The notes under the pieces are model-generated. The model was given only the letters and a program-made list of their open reading frames with translations, ran no database searches and was not told the DNA's origin. The position numbers and the translations under genes are program-made. Below, piece by piece: positions 1 to 8,281 of a stretch of 64,000 nucleotides of DNA. Location: positions 3,534,001-3,598,000 of the forward strand of contig OZ245019.1 of the NCBI GenBank assembly GCA_965223815.1. Direction: 5' to 3'. This DNA comes from HKST-UBA178 sp965223815. Lineage in GTDB: Bacteria > Pseudomonadota > Gammaproteobacteria > Chromatiales > Chromatiaceae. Each line of letters begins with the position of its first letter. The stretch's first letter is position 1.

Positions 1-837
1 GCCACTGAACCAGAGTATTCCCTTGGCACGTATCGCTCCGGCGGGTAACTGCTCTGCAAAAAAGTACTGCAGCTTTTCTGGATCAAAGGGGCTTCTTCCG
101 TTGAAACTTACAGATGTAAATCCTTCGATCGAGGTATTATCGAGGGAATGATCGTGGCTATCTGCCGGTGATGCTGGTGTACTTGACGGGAGCATAGGCC
201 GAGGATAGATCTGCTCGGGTGCAAATAGGTCAGTATCGAGTATCAGCGAAAGGGGAACGCGGGCGTGGTGAGTACGGATAATTCTCACTCCGGTTTTGAT
301 AGTCTTTACACGCGTTTCCACCAGATCGATCCTGCTCTCGTCAACCAGGTCTGTTTTGTTAAGCAAGACGATATCGCTGTATCGAATCTGGTTGTGGGCA
401 ACCTCGTTCTTGAACTGATTTCTGTTGAAATTTTCGGCATCAACTAACGTAATGATCGAGTCCAGTCGGGTATGGGGGCTCAGATCGCGACCGACGAACG
501 TCATGGCGACCGGCATGGGATCAGCAAGCCCGGTGGTCTCCACAATAAGATAGTCAAGGCTATCCCGGCGTTCCAACATTCCGGCGACGGTTTCGACCAG
601 TTGATTATTGATGGTGCAGCAGATACAGCCATTGTTCAGTTCCAGGACTCCATCTGTATCGGATACGATCAACTCCTGGTCGATACCGATCTCACCGAAC
701 TCGTTGACCAGCACTGCGGTTCGCACACCCTGCTGATTGCTCAGGATATGGTTGAGCAGCGTGGTTTTGCCGCTGCCGAGAAACCCGGTAATGATGGTCA
801 CCGGTAGTTCGTGGCCCTCCTCAGGCAGTTCAATCAC
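1..837 (-). CDS. CobW/P47K-family GTPase (3' end off window)
   Basis: Putative metal-chaperone GTPase of the COG0523 group. The 279 visible codons show the P-loop GFLGSGKT (residues 18-25), the metal-binding CICC motif (Cys71, Cys73, Cys74), the switch-region ETTGLADP and the G4 motif NKTD (160-163). A C-terminal domain begins around residue 235 and is cut by the window edge. I place the start at a GTG at 837 whose last bases overlap the TGA of the upstream dipeptidase gene (GTGA), so the two are probably translationally coupled. COG0523 proteins load zinc, cobalt or other metals into client enzymes; coupling to a metal-dependent dipeptidase and an amidohydrolase suggests these are clients, which is inference. 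A GTG six codons into the frame's usual N-terminus is an alternative start. Confidence 0.85.
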   Translation of the reverse strand, partial: MIELPEEGHELPVTIITGFLGSGKTTLLNHILSNQQGVRTAVLVNEFGEIGIDQELIVSDTDGVLELNNGCICCTINNQLVETVAGMLERRDSLDYLIVETTGLADPMPVAMTFVGRDLSPHTRLDSIITLVDAENFNRNQFKNEVAHNQIRYSDIVLLNKTDLVDESRIDLVETRVKTIKTGVRIIRTHHARVPLSLILDTDLFAPEQIYPRPMLPSSTPASPADSHDHSLDNTSIEGFTSVSFNGRSPFDPEKLQYFFAEQLPAGAIRAKGILWFSG

Positions 838-1919
838 CCGTCCTGGACCTCCCTCATCACACGCAATGCATTGCCACCGATAAACTTGATCAGATCATTG
901 TCCGAAAATCCTGTCTCAAGCAGGCTCGCGCAGATCACCGGGAAATCCTCATAATTATTGAACCAGTCTGGCATGGCCGGCGTAATGTAGTCGGTGGCCC
1001 AGCCCACGTGGTCGATGCCCACGGTGTCCACCATCTTCTTAACCGCCTCGGCGAATGCCCCCAGGGTATCGACACCGAACGGTGGTGTACAGGTCCAGGT
1101 GCCGATTACCCCACCAGTTTCGGCGATTAGAAATGCATGGTTCTGTGTGATGAAGCGCGGGCGGTCCTCGAAGTAGGATCCGAAGCGGGGCGAGTCGTAC
1201 TTCATCATGGTGTGGGACAGTACGATCGGTCGGCCAGTGATCCTGGCCATGTCCATGGCGCCCTCGTAGGATGCGTGGGCTGCATCCACCAGCATCCCGA
1301 GGCGTGTGGCCTCCCTGATTGCCTCTTTCCCGAATGGTGATAGGCCGCCATAGGTTGCTGCATCGGTCTGGTTGTCGCCCAGGGTGGTGCGTACATAGTG
1401 GATAGGCTGGAATCGGTGCACTCCATCCTTGTACAACTGTTCCAGACGACCGAGATCTTTCTCCACCATGTGCCCACCTTCGGTGGTCAGCAGTACGGCC
1501 AGTTTGCCGGCAGCGTGCAGTTCCTCGATCCGGCCCGGATCTGTGATCACTTCCATGGGATATTTCGCGCAGAAATCGTCGACCAACTCACGCTGGCGCC
1601 GGTATTCCTCCCAGGCCTCGTCGCCCTGATAGTCCCTTGATTTGTTCCCGGGTTTGGACAGGTCAACGACCGGGTTATCGCTGGTCACACAGAGCATTGC
1701 AGCCTTGCAGGGGCCGTTGATCATCTCCTGGATATTGCGCTCCATCCGATCGTCACCCAGATACCGGGTGATCTCGAACACATCGGTCAAACCCTTGCCC
1801 TCCCAATAGCCGAGATGGGTGTGCAGGTCTATGGATGGATGAACCGCGAGAATCTCCTTCGCACGGTTCAGGTTGTCAACAGCGGATTGTGTGGACAGGA
1901 TCATCTCCTCATTCTCCAA
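834..1919 (-). CDS. M19 family (renal/membrane dipeptidase-like) metallopeptidase
   Basis: A 361-aa protein of the M19 dipeptidase family in the amidohydrolase fold. Family landmarks are visible: TTEGGHMV (bridging Glu), VDAAHAS and VLSHT (two metal-binding His regions), and the C-terminal HVGWATDY. The N-terminal motif reads DLHTHLG where M19 enzymes usually have His-x-Asp, so one metal ligand appears changed to His. There is no signal peptide, so the enzyme is probably cytoplasmic. Its start overlaps the 3' end of the D-aminoacylase gene by 11 bp and its stop overlaps the CobW GTPase start, making a three-gene unit. Likely role is hydrolysis of dipeptides, possibly containing D-residues, given the neighbour; substrate is not determinable. 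Confidence 0.85.
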   Translation of the reverse strand: MENEEMILSTQSAVDNLNRAKEILAVHPSIDLHTHLGYWEGKGLTDVFEITRYLGDDRMERNIQEMINGPCKAAMLCVTSDNPVVDLSKPGNKSRDYQGDEAWEEYRRQRELVDDFCAKYPMEVITDPGRIEELHAAGKLAVLLTTEGGHMVEKDLGRLEQLYKDGVHRFQPIHYVRTTLGDNQTDAATYGGLSPFGKEAIREATRLGMLVDAAHASYEGAMDMARITGRPIVLSHTMMKYDSPRFGSYFEDRPRFITQNHAFLIAETGGVIGTWTCTPPFGVDTLGAFAEAVKKMVDTVGIDHVGWATDYITPAMPDWFNNYEDFPVICASLLETGFSDNDLIKFIGGNALRVMREVQDG

Positions 1920-3816
1920 TCGGGCTCATTGGCATCGCTTTAGCGAAGGGATAGTTCGTCTTGGTAAAACTCGTCATCAACCGCGTATCACGAGACGCCT
2001 GAGTACGATCTTCATAGATCTGATGCAGCGGACACCAGGCCTTTGCTTCCGGTGGCGTTCGATAGTTGGGTCCGGCAAACCACTCTGTTGTATTGTTGGC
2101 CACCTCCGGTACCTCCTGGAGGGAATTCGAAGAAGTACTCGGCGACGAAATACTGGACTGTTTGTCTCCCTTCGGCTTGAGCTGTTTTGAGGTGGAATCA
2201 GGATGGACGCCGCTGCTGTCAATGGTGTGCACGCGTAGCCACTGAGTTCTGGATGCCGGGACAAAGCGACCTTTGTCCTCGGTCGCGAAGCGGATCGGCT
2301 GACCGGTCCAGACCTTCTGGAACTTCGAATCCCGGACGACGATCTGGCCGTTGACGATAACGTAGGGAATGCCGGTAGTCGGCAAACCCTGTTCACCTGC
2401 CTTGTAGGTCGAGTTGTCCCTGGCGTTAACTGGGTCGAAGATCGTGATATCTGCGACCATGCCCACCTGCATGCGACCCCGGATCTTCATGGCCTCTACG
2501 CCCGCGTCTCCTAGATGCTTCGCCGGCCAGTAGCTGAACTGGGCGATGCTGAACATCAAGGGTATGCCATGCTTCCGGCCCAGCCGCAGCACCTTGCCGT
2601 GGGAGCCTCCGGTGCGGGGATGCCCGGCGTACTTTTCGTAGGGATCGTCCCAGGAGAGACCGGACCACATCGAATCGGCGCCGACCGCCATGTGCGGTGT
2701 CTTCAGCCAATAAGGCAACCACTTTTTGCGGGGCGGGATGTAACTGATAATGGTCCGACCCGGGTCTTCCTTGGCGAGCTTTAGGTATTCCTCCTTGGTC
2801 AGGAACTTGTCCTGGGAGGGGTCATAGATGGTCTCCTCATACTTGTAGCCCATGGCCTGTTCCCAGGATTCGGGACGGAAAAACTCAGCGCCGATTGTGG
2901 TCGAGCCGGCTGTGTAAGGGTAGTACTCTGACCACATGTTTAGTCCCTTTGCCCGGGCCAGCTGCAGTTTCTCCTCGATCTCCCACCAGCCGTAGTCGTT
3001 GTCGTGGCAATAAATCAAGGGCGCATCGAGCAGGAAGGCGTTGGTAAACAACTCATCGAAGCCCAAAGGTGCCTCGGTGGGCGTCTGTGAAGAGGGATGA
3101 AAGCGGGGGTGTGCGGCGCTCAACCGGCCATAGCGTGCGGCGGCACGCTGGGCCTCGAACATTTCGTAGGTGGTGACACCCTTTCGCATATAGCCCACGG
3201 TGGAAGCGACACCCAGGGCCCCTTTGCGCAACCCCTCGTCAAGGATCTTCGTAATCTGATTCATCTGGTCAAAATTACTGCGGGTCTCGGACCACCCGTT
3301 GACACCATCCTTGGCCGCCTCGGCCCGGTACTTTCCTGCTGCGCTGGCATCGATCGGGCCCTGCATATCCAGCTTGTCATGGACGATCATCCGGGCCCCT
3401 TCGTGGCTGATCGCGGTACCGTAGTTCATCGGCCAGGCGTCTTTCTTGGCCGCATACCACTCATCAATGTTCAGCGCACCCCATTCCAGGTCCATTCCGG
3501 TGGTCACGCCGTCGCGCATCGCCATCTTCACAGCCAGTCCATCAAGGGCGTGATAGTGGGTATCGATGAATCCCGGTGCAATCACATGGCCAGTGGCATC
3601 GATCGATTCACTGCCCTTGATCTCGTTGTTGGTGATCGTGGCAATCTTTCCGTCCTTGATTCCCACATTGCTCACGGCGTCGAACATGGTCTCCGGGTCC
3701 ATTACTCGTCCCCCAAGAATGACGAGATCGTAGGAGTCCGCAATAACACCTGCCGGCAGAAAGGTGGAGCAGACAGCAAGCAGTGACACGCTGATTCGGT
3801 TTGAGAATTTATACAT
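1909..3816 (-). CDS. Exported N-acyl-D-amino-acid deacylase-like amidohydrolase
   Basis: A D-aminoacylase-type amidohydrolase of about 635 aa. The start is the ATG at 3816, preceded by AGGAGG seven bases upstream; it gives a clear signal peptide ending near AGVIADS, so the enzyme is probably periplasmic. Seen are the N-terminal LVILGGRVMDPET strand, the metal-binding DTHYH motif, GVTTGMDLE, and the typical C-terminal MQVGMVADITIFDP. A longer in-frame start at 3888 would run into the upstream gene and is unlikely. After the catalytic domain there is a low-complexity Ser/Lys-rich stretch and a C-terminal tail of roughly 90 residues that most family members lack. Family enzymes release free D-amino acids from N-acyl forms using zinc. 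Substrate preference is unknown. Confidence 0.85.
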   Translation of the reverse strand: MYKFSNRISVSLLAVCSTFLPAGVIADSYDLVILGGRVMDPETMFDAVSNVGIKDGKIATITNNEIKGSESIDATGHVIAPGFIDTHYHALDGLAVKMAMRDGVTTGMDLEWGALNIDEWYAAKKDAWPMNYGTAISHEGARMIVHDKLDMQGPIDASAAGKYRAEAAKDGVNGWSETRSNFDQMNQITKILDEGLRKGALGVASTVGYMRKGVTTYEMFEAQRAAARYGRLSAAHPRFHPSSQTPTEAPLGFDELFTNAFLLDAPLIYCHDNDYGWWEIEEKLQLARAKGLNMWSEYYPYTAGSTTIGAEFFRPESWEQAMGYKYEETIYDPSQDKFLTKEEYLKLAKEDPGRTIISYIPPRKKWLPYWLKTPHMAVGADSMWSGLSWDDPYEKYAGHPRTGGSHGKVLRLGRKHGIPLMFSIAQFSYWPAKHLGDAGVEAMKIRGRMQVGMVADITIFDPVNARDNSTYKAGEQGLPTTGIPYVIVNGQIVVRDSKFQKVWTGQPIRFATEDKGRFVPASRTQWLRVHTIDSSGVHPDSTSKQLKPKGDKQSSISSPSTSSNSLQEVPEVANNTTEWFAGPNYRTPPEAKAWCPLHQIYEDRTQASRDTRLMTSFTKTNYPFAKAMPMSPIGE

Positions 3817-3835
3817 TCGTTGCCTCCTGATTGAA

Positions 3836-4891
3836 TTAGGGGTTCGGGTCGACCAGTGTGGCATCAGGAAACCTCCACTTTCCGTCAATTACCTCCTGGC
3901 GCGGTTGATACATACGCACGGTGTAATTCCATCCTTCGGTAAGCGGCAAGAAGTTTATTGCCTTGGGATCACCCCCAAAGTGAATGGTATAACTTCCATC
4001 TTTATTGGGTTTGGCTGTCTTGTTGTTGAATGTATAAGCGTTGTATTCGTTCTTTTGAAAGAACCCGTCCTTGTTGTAGACAGAGACCGACCAAAATCCA
4101 TCAACGGGAACATCCTTTACCTGCAGTACGTAGGCCGTGTTTCCATCATTCTTCTCTGGCGTAACCTGTGCATACATTGCAGCTTTTTCTGGGTTGCCCC
4201 CCCAGCCGTAAGCCGCCCCTAGCAAATGTTTGACGGGATCTAGTTTTTCTTTGAGGCCGAAATACCCCTTGAAATCGGTGATACTCAGGCTGCCCAGCTC
4301 ATTCAGCAAGTCGCGTACTGCAACCCGTGACTTGTCGTCCCAATTCGGTAACTCCAGAGTGCCCGGATTCTTTTGCTCGATTTTGATGCCATCTTGCAAT
4401 GCATGAGCTGCCTTCATGTCCTTAGGATCGTTGGGGTCGGCAAAGGTACGAAAAGTTACCCATACGTAGCGGGTACCAATATCCTCCTTAGTGATTGTGA
4501 AAGTGCCCGAGCCACTTTGTGTCGGGGGAATCGAGTGGTCCTGATTTGCCATCATCATGGACTGAAATCGATCCGGGGACTCCGGCTTCGTGATAACAAC
4601 GGGTGTCGTCAGATCGAAAACACCAAACGAGTACAACGTATCCCGGTTTCCTCGAATCGTGGGTTGCTGATCGGGCTCCACCGACCACGGCTCACGCAAG
4701 TGCAACAACTTGCCGATGCCACCAGCCTGCTGGACATACTGCTTCATCTGATTGTCGCTTTCAGCCCTTACAAAATTAAATACTGTAACCTTGATCTGTT
4801 CGGCCGCAAGAGATGTTGATATTGAGATAAGAATTACCGCTGCTGAAACTAGCGCTCTGGCCCCCTGTCGGTTTTTGAATTGCTTATTCAT
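3836..4891 (-). CDS. Exported DUF1254/DUF1214 domain protein
   Basis: A 351-aa protein with an N-terminal signal peptide (hydrophobic stretch around residues 13-30 ending SLAAEQ). The central part carries the DUF1254 core (NFVRAESDNQM near residues 40-50, then LREPWSVEPDQQPTIRGNRDT) and the C-terminal part the DUF1214 core (GFWSVSVYNKDGFFQKNEYN, then FLPLTEGWNYTVRMYQPR at the end). DUF1254 proteins are widespread secreted or periplasmic proteins with no agreed biochemical role. The gene is first in, or near the head of, the minus-strand cluster; the D-aminoacylase gene starts 19 bp downstream. A GAGGAACG ribosome site lies about 9 bases before the ATG. Confidence 0.85.
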   Translation of the reverse strand: MNKQFKNRQGARALVSAAVILISISTSLAAEQIKVTVFNFVRAESDNQMKQYVQQAGGIGKLLHLREPWSVEPDQQPTIRGNRDTLYSFGVFDLTTPVVITKPESPDRFQSMMMANQDHSIPPTQSGSGTFTITKEDIGTRYVWVTFRTFADPNDPKDMKAAHALQDGIKIEQKNPGTLELPNWDDKSRVAVRDLLNELGSLSITDFKGYFGLKEKLDPVKHLLGAAYGWGGNPEKAAMYAQVTPEKNDGNTAYVLQVKDVPVDGFWSVSVYNKDGFFQKNEYNAYTFNNKTAKPNKDGSYTIHFGGDPKAINFLPLTEGWNYTVRMYQPRQEVIDGKWRFPDATLVDPNP

Positions 4892-4903
4892 TGGTTACGT
4901 TCC

Positions 4904-5110
4904 TCAAGCTGTTAAACTCTCCAGAAAAAAAACGATGAGGGCTGTAGCGACAAGAGCATCTGGTGACATTCTTAGTTGTTTTTCCGAGAAAGGGATCTTG
5001 AGAAGCGACCCGAGGCTGAAGGCTTTGGGCTGCTCGACAATAGGCTGTATCCGTGCCCCAAAATCCCAAGGCTTTCCGCCGAAAACTCTGGTCTTATCCT
5101 TATCTGACAC
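4904..5110 (-). CDS. Possible small protein or gene remnant, single membrane segment
   Basis: A 68-aa reading frame with GTG start that ends 12 bp before the DUF1254 gene on the same strand. Its sequence is protein-like rather than random: a polar N-terminal half (GGKPWDFGARIQPIVEQPK) and one hydrophobic C-terminal helix (PDALVATALIVFFLESL). No family recognised. It could be a short first gene of the catabolic operon or the tail of a decayed gene. The GTG start lacks an obvious strong ribosome site, so confidence is low. Confidence 0.3.
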   Translation of the reverse strand: MSDKDKTRVFGGKPWDFGARIQPIVEQPKAFSLGSLLKIPFSEKQLRMSPDALVATALIVFFLESLTA

Positions 5111-5551
5111 ATCGAATTCGGTAGGTAGGCCGAAATCACTTTTATATACAGCGCACGGTGCTCATGAATGCCTCGTCGAGACTACACGGTAGGCCCGATA
5201 AACCCATGTCGATGCCCTCAGTTACACTGAGCGCATCCATCACGGCTCCCCATCCGTAATCCTAGGCACTGAACTTCCAGGATTCCCAAGTAATTGCTAA
5301 GGTCGCGAACTCAGTAGAGCCTATTTAATCAACCTGTTGCGTAACTATTCGAAATATTGCTGTTAAATCTCAGCAAGTATCTAGCTCAACAGTTCCACAA
5401 CCACACTTTTAACAAAACCCCGAGATCATTACTTGCCATATCGCGCCATATGTGAGATTACTGCTTTTGTTAACTATGGAGACATTCATCTTGGAAGGGC
5501 AATTCGTGGTTAACTCTCATCCAACTGTGATGCAAGTGGATACACTTTAGC
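5111..5551. other. Divergent intergenic region between catabolic cluster and araC-type gene
   Basis: About 440 bp without a convincing gene, AT-richer toward the regulator start. It must hold the promoters for the minus-strand DUF1254/amidohydrolase cluster and the plus-strand AraC-type regulator. I see no clear inverted repeat or terminator that I would call an operator. Confidence 0.5.
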
Positions 5552-6559
5552 ATGTCACGGCCTATCCCCAGCTGTCGGTTGGAACATATCCGGCCCTATG
5601 CCAAGTTCCTGCACGATATGGGAGTCCCTGTCAATCACACGTTGACTCGCCATCGACTGCCAACCCTCCAGACAGAAATCCCCGGTACCTATCTGCCCCT
5701 GAGCCTGGTTTCCCATTTCCTGGAATACGCCGCTAAAAGCCAGGGAATCGATGAATTCGGTTTGCGCGCGGTGGGTACTCTGCGCATCGACAATCTGGGT
5801 GAATACTTTGTCACTCGCGCAAGAAATTCGCCTACCCTGCTCGTCGCGCTAACCCATTTCCAGCGGCTCGCGCCGCTTGAGGACACCAATACGTTTGTTT
5901 GGATGACATCCAGGGAAAAAGATCTTAAGCTGTCAATGAACAGCTGTTTTCCATTCAACCAATTCGTTCTCGCTCTGCATGATCGTCATCTTCTGATTAC
6001 CCTGATCGCAATCGTACGCGGCTTTGCGGGGCCTAAATGGGTGCCAACCGAGATCGGCTTTCGTTCCACGTGCCCGGTTGACACCTATGCTGCCGAGTGT
6101 TTTCCAGATACGCGCTTTCATTATGGACAGGGAGAAACTTGGATCAGCATACCGCACGAACTCTTGAGCTTGCCTCCAAGTTTCGACATCTCCGGTATGG
6201 TGCCGACCGAGCAAGACATCCGCTCCCCTTCACGACCGTTGGACCTAACCGAGTCCATCAAGCGAATCATCGCTGGCTATCTGCGTGATAGTTATCCCTC
6301 GATGTACTTCATTGCATCAGTCGCGCAACTGAGTCCACGCACCTTACAGCGGCGCCTCAAGAAACTCGGTACCAGCTATTCGGAGCTTGTTTTGCAGACA
6401 AGGTACGAAACCGCGACCAGAATGCTGCGGGAACCCGGCTGCAGAATTACCGATATCGCCTACGAGCTCGGTTATAAAGATCCGGCACATTTCTCCCGTG
6501 CGTTCCGCAGAATCGCTGGCCTCAGTCCACGAGCGTTCAGTCGGCAGATTCAACATTGA
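5552..6559 (+). CDS. AraC-family transcriptional regulator (arabinose-binding-like N-terminus)
   Basis: A 335-aa regulator. The N-terminal ~190 residues match the layout of the AraC_binding-like domain found in OruR/ArgR-type regulators (start HIRPYAKFLHDMGVP, then YLPLSLVSHFLEYAA). The C-terminal ~100 residues are a double helix-turn-helix: VAQLSPRTLQRRLKKLGTSY for the first and ITDIAYELGYKDPAHFSRAF for the second, the classic AraC signature. It is divergently transcribed from the DUF1254/D-aminoacylase/dipeptidase cluster, with 660 bp between the starts, and is the likely regulator of it. The effector is unknown; an amino acid or acylated amino acid would fit the neighbours. Confidence 0.88.
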   Translation: MSRPIPSCRLEHIRPYAKFLHDMGVPVNHTLTRHRLPTLQTEIPGTYLPLSLVSHFLEYAAKSQGIDEFGLRAVGTLRIDNLGEYFVTRARNSPTLLVALTHFQRLAPLEDTNTFVWMTSREKDLKLSMNSCFPFNQFVLALHDRHLLITLIAIVRGFAGPKWVPTEIGFRSTCPVDTYAAECFPDTRFHYGQGETWISIPHELLSLPPSFDISGMVPTEQDIRSPSRPLDLTESIKRIIAGYLRDSYPSMYFIASVAQLSPRTLQRRLKKLGTSYSELVLQTRYETATRMLREPGCRITDIAYELGYKDPAHFSRAFRRIAGLSPRAFSRQIQH

Positions 6560-6631
6560 GAACGTACCTGTACTCCTGTTGTATGGTCGCGCTTGGAATA
6601 ATCGCCAACGATTACAACACCAAAAAAGGCT

Positions 6632-6689
6632 TTTGATCCTCCCCTTTTGAATCGGTCCACCGCTAATATGAGTAAGAAGGAGGATCAAA
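6632..6689. repeat. Perfect 11-bp inverted repeat at the edge of an IS remnant
   Basis: TTTGATCCTCC at 6632-6642 is repeated in reverse complement as GGAGGATCAAA at 6679-6689, with 36 bp between. It sits directly before the transposase-like reading frame and includes its likely ribosome site, so it is probably part of the insertion-sequence end, perhaps a hairpin limiting transposase expression. The role is inferred. Confidence 0.5.
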
Positions 6690-6771
6690 GAAGGGAGTTC
6701 AGCGACATAATCCGGAAGAAATCGTCCGAAAACTACGGCAAGTAAAGGTTCTGGTCGGACAAGGCATGCCA
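6688..6771 (+). pseudogene. Truncated IS3-family OrfA transposase fragment
   Basis: Translation in the frame starting at 6688 gives KKGVQRHNPEEIVRKLRQVK followed by VLVGQGMP, the recognisable first helix of the IS3-family OrfA helix-turn-helix protein (normally about 90-100 aa). Homology stops after about 28 codons and runs into unrelated sequence just before the AlpA-like gene. No OrfB or second terminal repeat is visible. This is a relic marking a past insertion or deletion junction between the chromosome and the left integrase module. Confidence 0.6.
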
Positions 6772-6775
6772 CGGT

Positions 6776-7003
6776 GTGACGCGACTGATCCGGTTGCAGG
6801 ATGCGTCATTCTATCTTGGCATGGATCGCAACCGATTCAATAAGGAAGTGCGACCACAACTAGTGGAAATCCCGATTGGAGATCAGGGAGTAGCTTTCGA
6901 CAGACTTGAACTGGACGCCTGGGTAGAGCAGCATAAATCCTGCAACGGGCGTCCCGCCTCTGAATCAAGAGGAAAGAAATCTTGGGATGTAAGCGAAGCC
7001 TAG
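6776..7003 (+). CDS. AlpA/excisionase-like small DNA-binding protein
   Basis: A 75-aa protein with GTG start resembling the winged helix-turn-helix companions of tyrosine integrases: IRLQDASFYLGMDRNRFNKE at residues 5-24 forms the helix-turn-helix, and AFDRLELDAWVEQ the wing region. It overlaps the start of the integrase gene by 22 bp in another frame, so the two are expressed together. It probably directs excision or regulates the integrase. The start is uncertain because the region just upstream is an IS fragment and the true N-terminus could have been replaced. Confidence 0.7.
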   Translation: MTRLIRLQDASFYLGMDRNRFNKEVRPQLVEIPIGDQGVAFDRLELDAWVEQHKSCNGRPASESRGKKSWDVSEA

Positions 7004-8070
7004 GGCTCAGGAACCGTGGCGGGATTTGGCATATCGAAAAGCAGATCCTCGGCCGAATGGTTCACGAAAGCACTGGAACCAGCAACCTCGAAGAAGCGGA
7101 ACTGATCCTGGCCCGCAGAACCGAGGAGATACGGCAGGCAAAAATATTCGGTGTCCGGCCCAAGCGGATTTTTCGAGAAGCAGCTGCCAGGTTTCTCGAA
7201 GAGAATTTGCATCTGGCCAGTATCGGTGACTACGCCATGCACTTGAAGCAACTGGACTCCTATTTCGGTGATCTGCCACTAGAGAAAGTGCACCTGGGAA
7301 TCCTTCAACCTTTTATCGAAGCGAGAAGGAAACAGGGCATCAAGACCAAGAGCATCAACCTCGCCCTCGGCGTCGTGAGACGTATCCTGAATCTGGCGAC
7401 AAGGTTGTGGCGGGATGACAGCGGCCTGACCTGGCTGGATGTACCGCCACTGATTCAGATGCTACCGGTTAATGATGCCCGCAAGCCCTACCCGCTGTCA
7501 TGGGAGGAGCAGCGAAAGTTGTTCCAAGGGTTACCGGGGCACCTGGCCCGCATGTACCTGTTCAAGGTCAATACGGGCTGTCGGGAACAAGAGGTCTGCC
7601 AACTCCGCTGGGAGTGGGAGGTCCGGGTTCCGGAACTGGATACTTCGGTATTCATCATTCCGGGTAACAAAGTAAAGAACCGGGAAGACCGGTTGGTGGT
7701 GATGAATCGGATCGCGAAATCGGTGGTGGAGGAAGTACGAGGTAACCATCCTGAGTTCGTGTTCACCTACAATGGAGAACCAATCCGAAGCATCAACAAC
7801 AGTTCGTGGAAGCGGGTCCGAAAACTGGTGGGATTACCACTCGTGAGAGTGCATGATTTGAAACATACTTTCGGACGCAGACTGCGGGCTGCCGGCGTAC
7901 CCCTGGAGACCCGGAAAGTATTATTGGGTCACCGTAACGGTGACATCACGACACACTACTCCGCCCCGGAACTGGAGGAGCTTTTAGAGGCGGTAAACAG
8001 AGTATGTGAAGAGCAGTCCGGCAAAAGTCCGGCACTGGTTGTGCTGAAACAAAAAGCGGCTACCACATAA
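6982..8070 (+). CDS. Tyrosine recombinase / phage-type integrase (left, relic element)
   Basis: A 362-aa site-specific tyrosine recombinase. Catalytic residues are visible: Arg201 in NTGCREQEVCQLRW, HDLKHTFGRRL at 291-301, His317 in LLGHRNG and the nucleophile Tyr326 in THYS. The usual His-x-x-Arg reads His-x-x-Lys; I believe close relatives share this, so it does not by itself mean inactivity. The N-terminal 60-150 region is a SAM-like core-binding domain. The gene ends 33 bp from a 45-bp copy of the tRNA-Arg 3' end, the normal place for an integrase. No matching attachment copy is seen on its left side, and an IS3 fragment lies there, so its own element looks truncated. Confidence 0.85.
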   Translation: MGCKRSLGLRNRGGIWHIEKQILGRMVHESTGTSNLEEAELILARRTEEIRQAKIFGVRPKRIFREAAARFLEENLHLASIGDYAMHLKQLDSYFGDLPLEKVHLGILQPFIEARRKQGIKTKSINLALGVVRRILNLATRLWRDDSGLTWLDVPPLIQMLPVNDARKPYPLSWEEQRKLFQGLPGHLARMYLFKVNTGCREQEVCQLRWEWEVRVPELDTSVFIIPGNKVKNREDRLVVMNRIAKSVVEEVRGNHPEFVFTYNGEPIRSINNSSWKRVRKLVGLPLVRVHDLKHTFGRRLRAAGVPLETRKVLLGHRNGDITTHYSAPELEELLEAVNRVCEEQSGKSPALVVLKQKAATT

Positions 8071-8084
8071 CACGATAACCGCTT
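8054..8084 (-). terminator. Rho-independent terminator reading away from the displaced tRNA end
   Basis: On the minus strand AAGCGGTTA and TAGCCGCTT form a 9-bp stem (one G-U pair) with a 13-base loop, followed by five T. It lies just beyond the displaced tRNA-Arg 3' end, so it would once have ended the tRNA transcript; it also overlaps the 3' end of the integrase gene and could stop that transcript weakly. Confidence 0.55.
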
Positions 8085-8102
8085 GATTTTATTTGTCTTT
8101 TA

Positions 8103-8147
8103 TGGCGCGCCCGGAAGGATTCGAACCTCCGACCCCCTAGTTCGTAG
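8103..8147 (-). repeat. Left attachment repeat: displaced 3' part of tRNA-Arg(ACG)
   Basis: A 45-bp sequence identical to 24383-24427. On the minus strand it reads from the anticodon loop of tRNA-Arg(ACG) to the CCA end. It is followed on the left by chromosomal or older-element DNA and on the right by the island, marking the left junction of a tRNA-targeted insertion. It is only part of a tRNA and is not a functional gene. Confidence 0.92.
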
Positions 8148-8281
8148 AGAAATCCTCCAGTATTTCGTGAGGTTTCACCGCATTTCAATATGTGACTATT
8201 TTTCATTTTAATATTAGCTATTTACTGCTATTCTATGTTGCATAGTATTGCAGCATGTTCTATCCGTTGCCAAGTGCAAAA

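Noticed and set aside
265..807. Two plus-strand frames of 60 and 111 aa at the left edge
   Set aside because: Both are antisense to the CobW-type GTPase, whose P-loop, CxCC and NKTD motifs are on the minus strand.
3097..3786. 229-aa plus-strand frame antisense to the D-aminoacylase gene
   Set aside because: Composition is that of a complementary-strand shadow; the minus-strand gene has signal peptide, metal motifs and ribosome site.
6982..8070. Left integrase as an inactive pseudogene because of the Lys in His-x-x-Lys
   Set aside because: The frame is full length with the other catalytic residues intact, and I believe this substitution is shared by close relatives, so inactivity cannot be claimed.
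8103..8147. A second functional tRNA gene
   Set aside because: Only the 3' 45 nt of tRNA-Arg are present; the D arm and 5' acceptor strand are missing.
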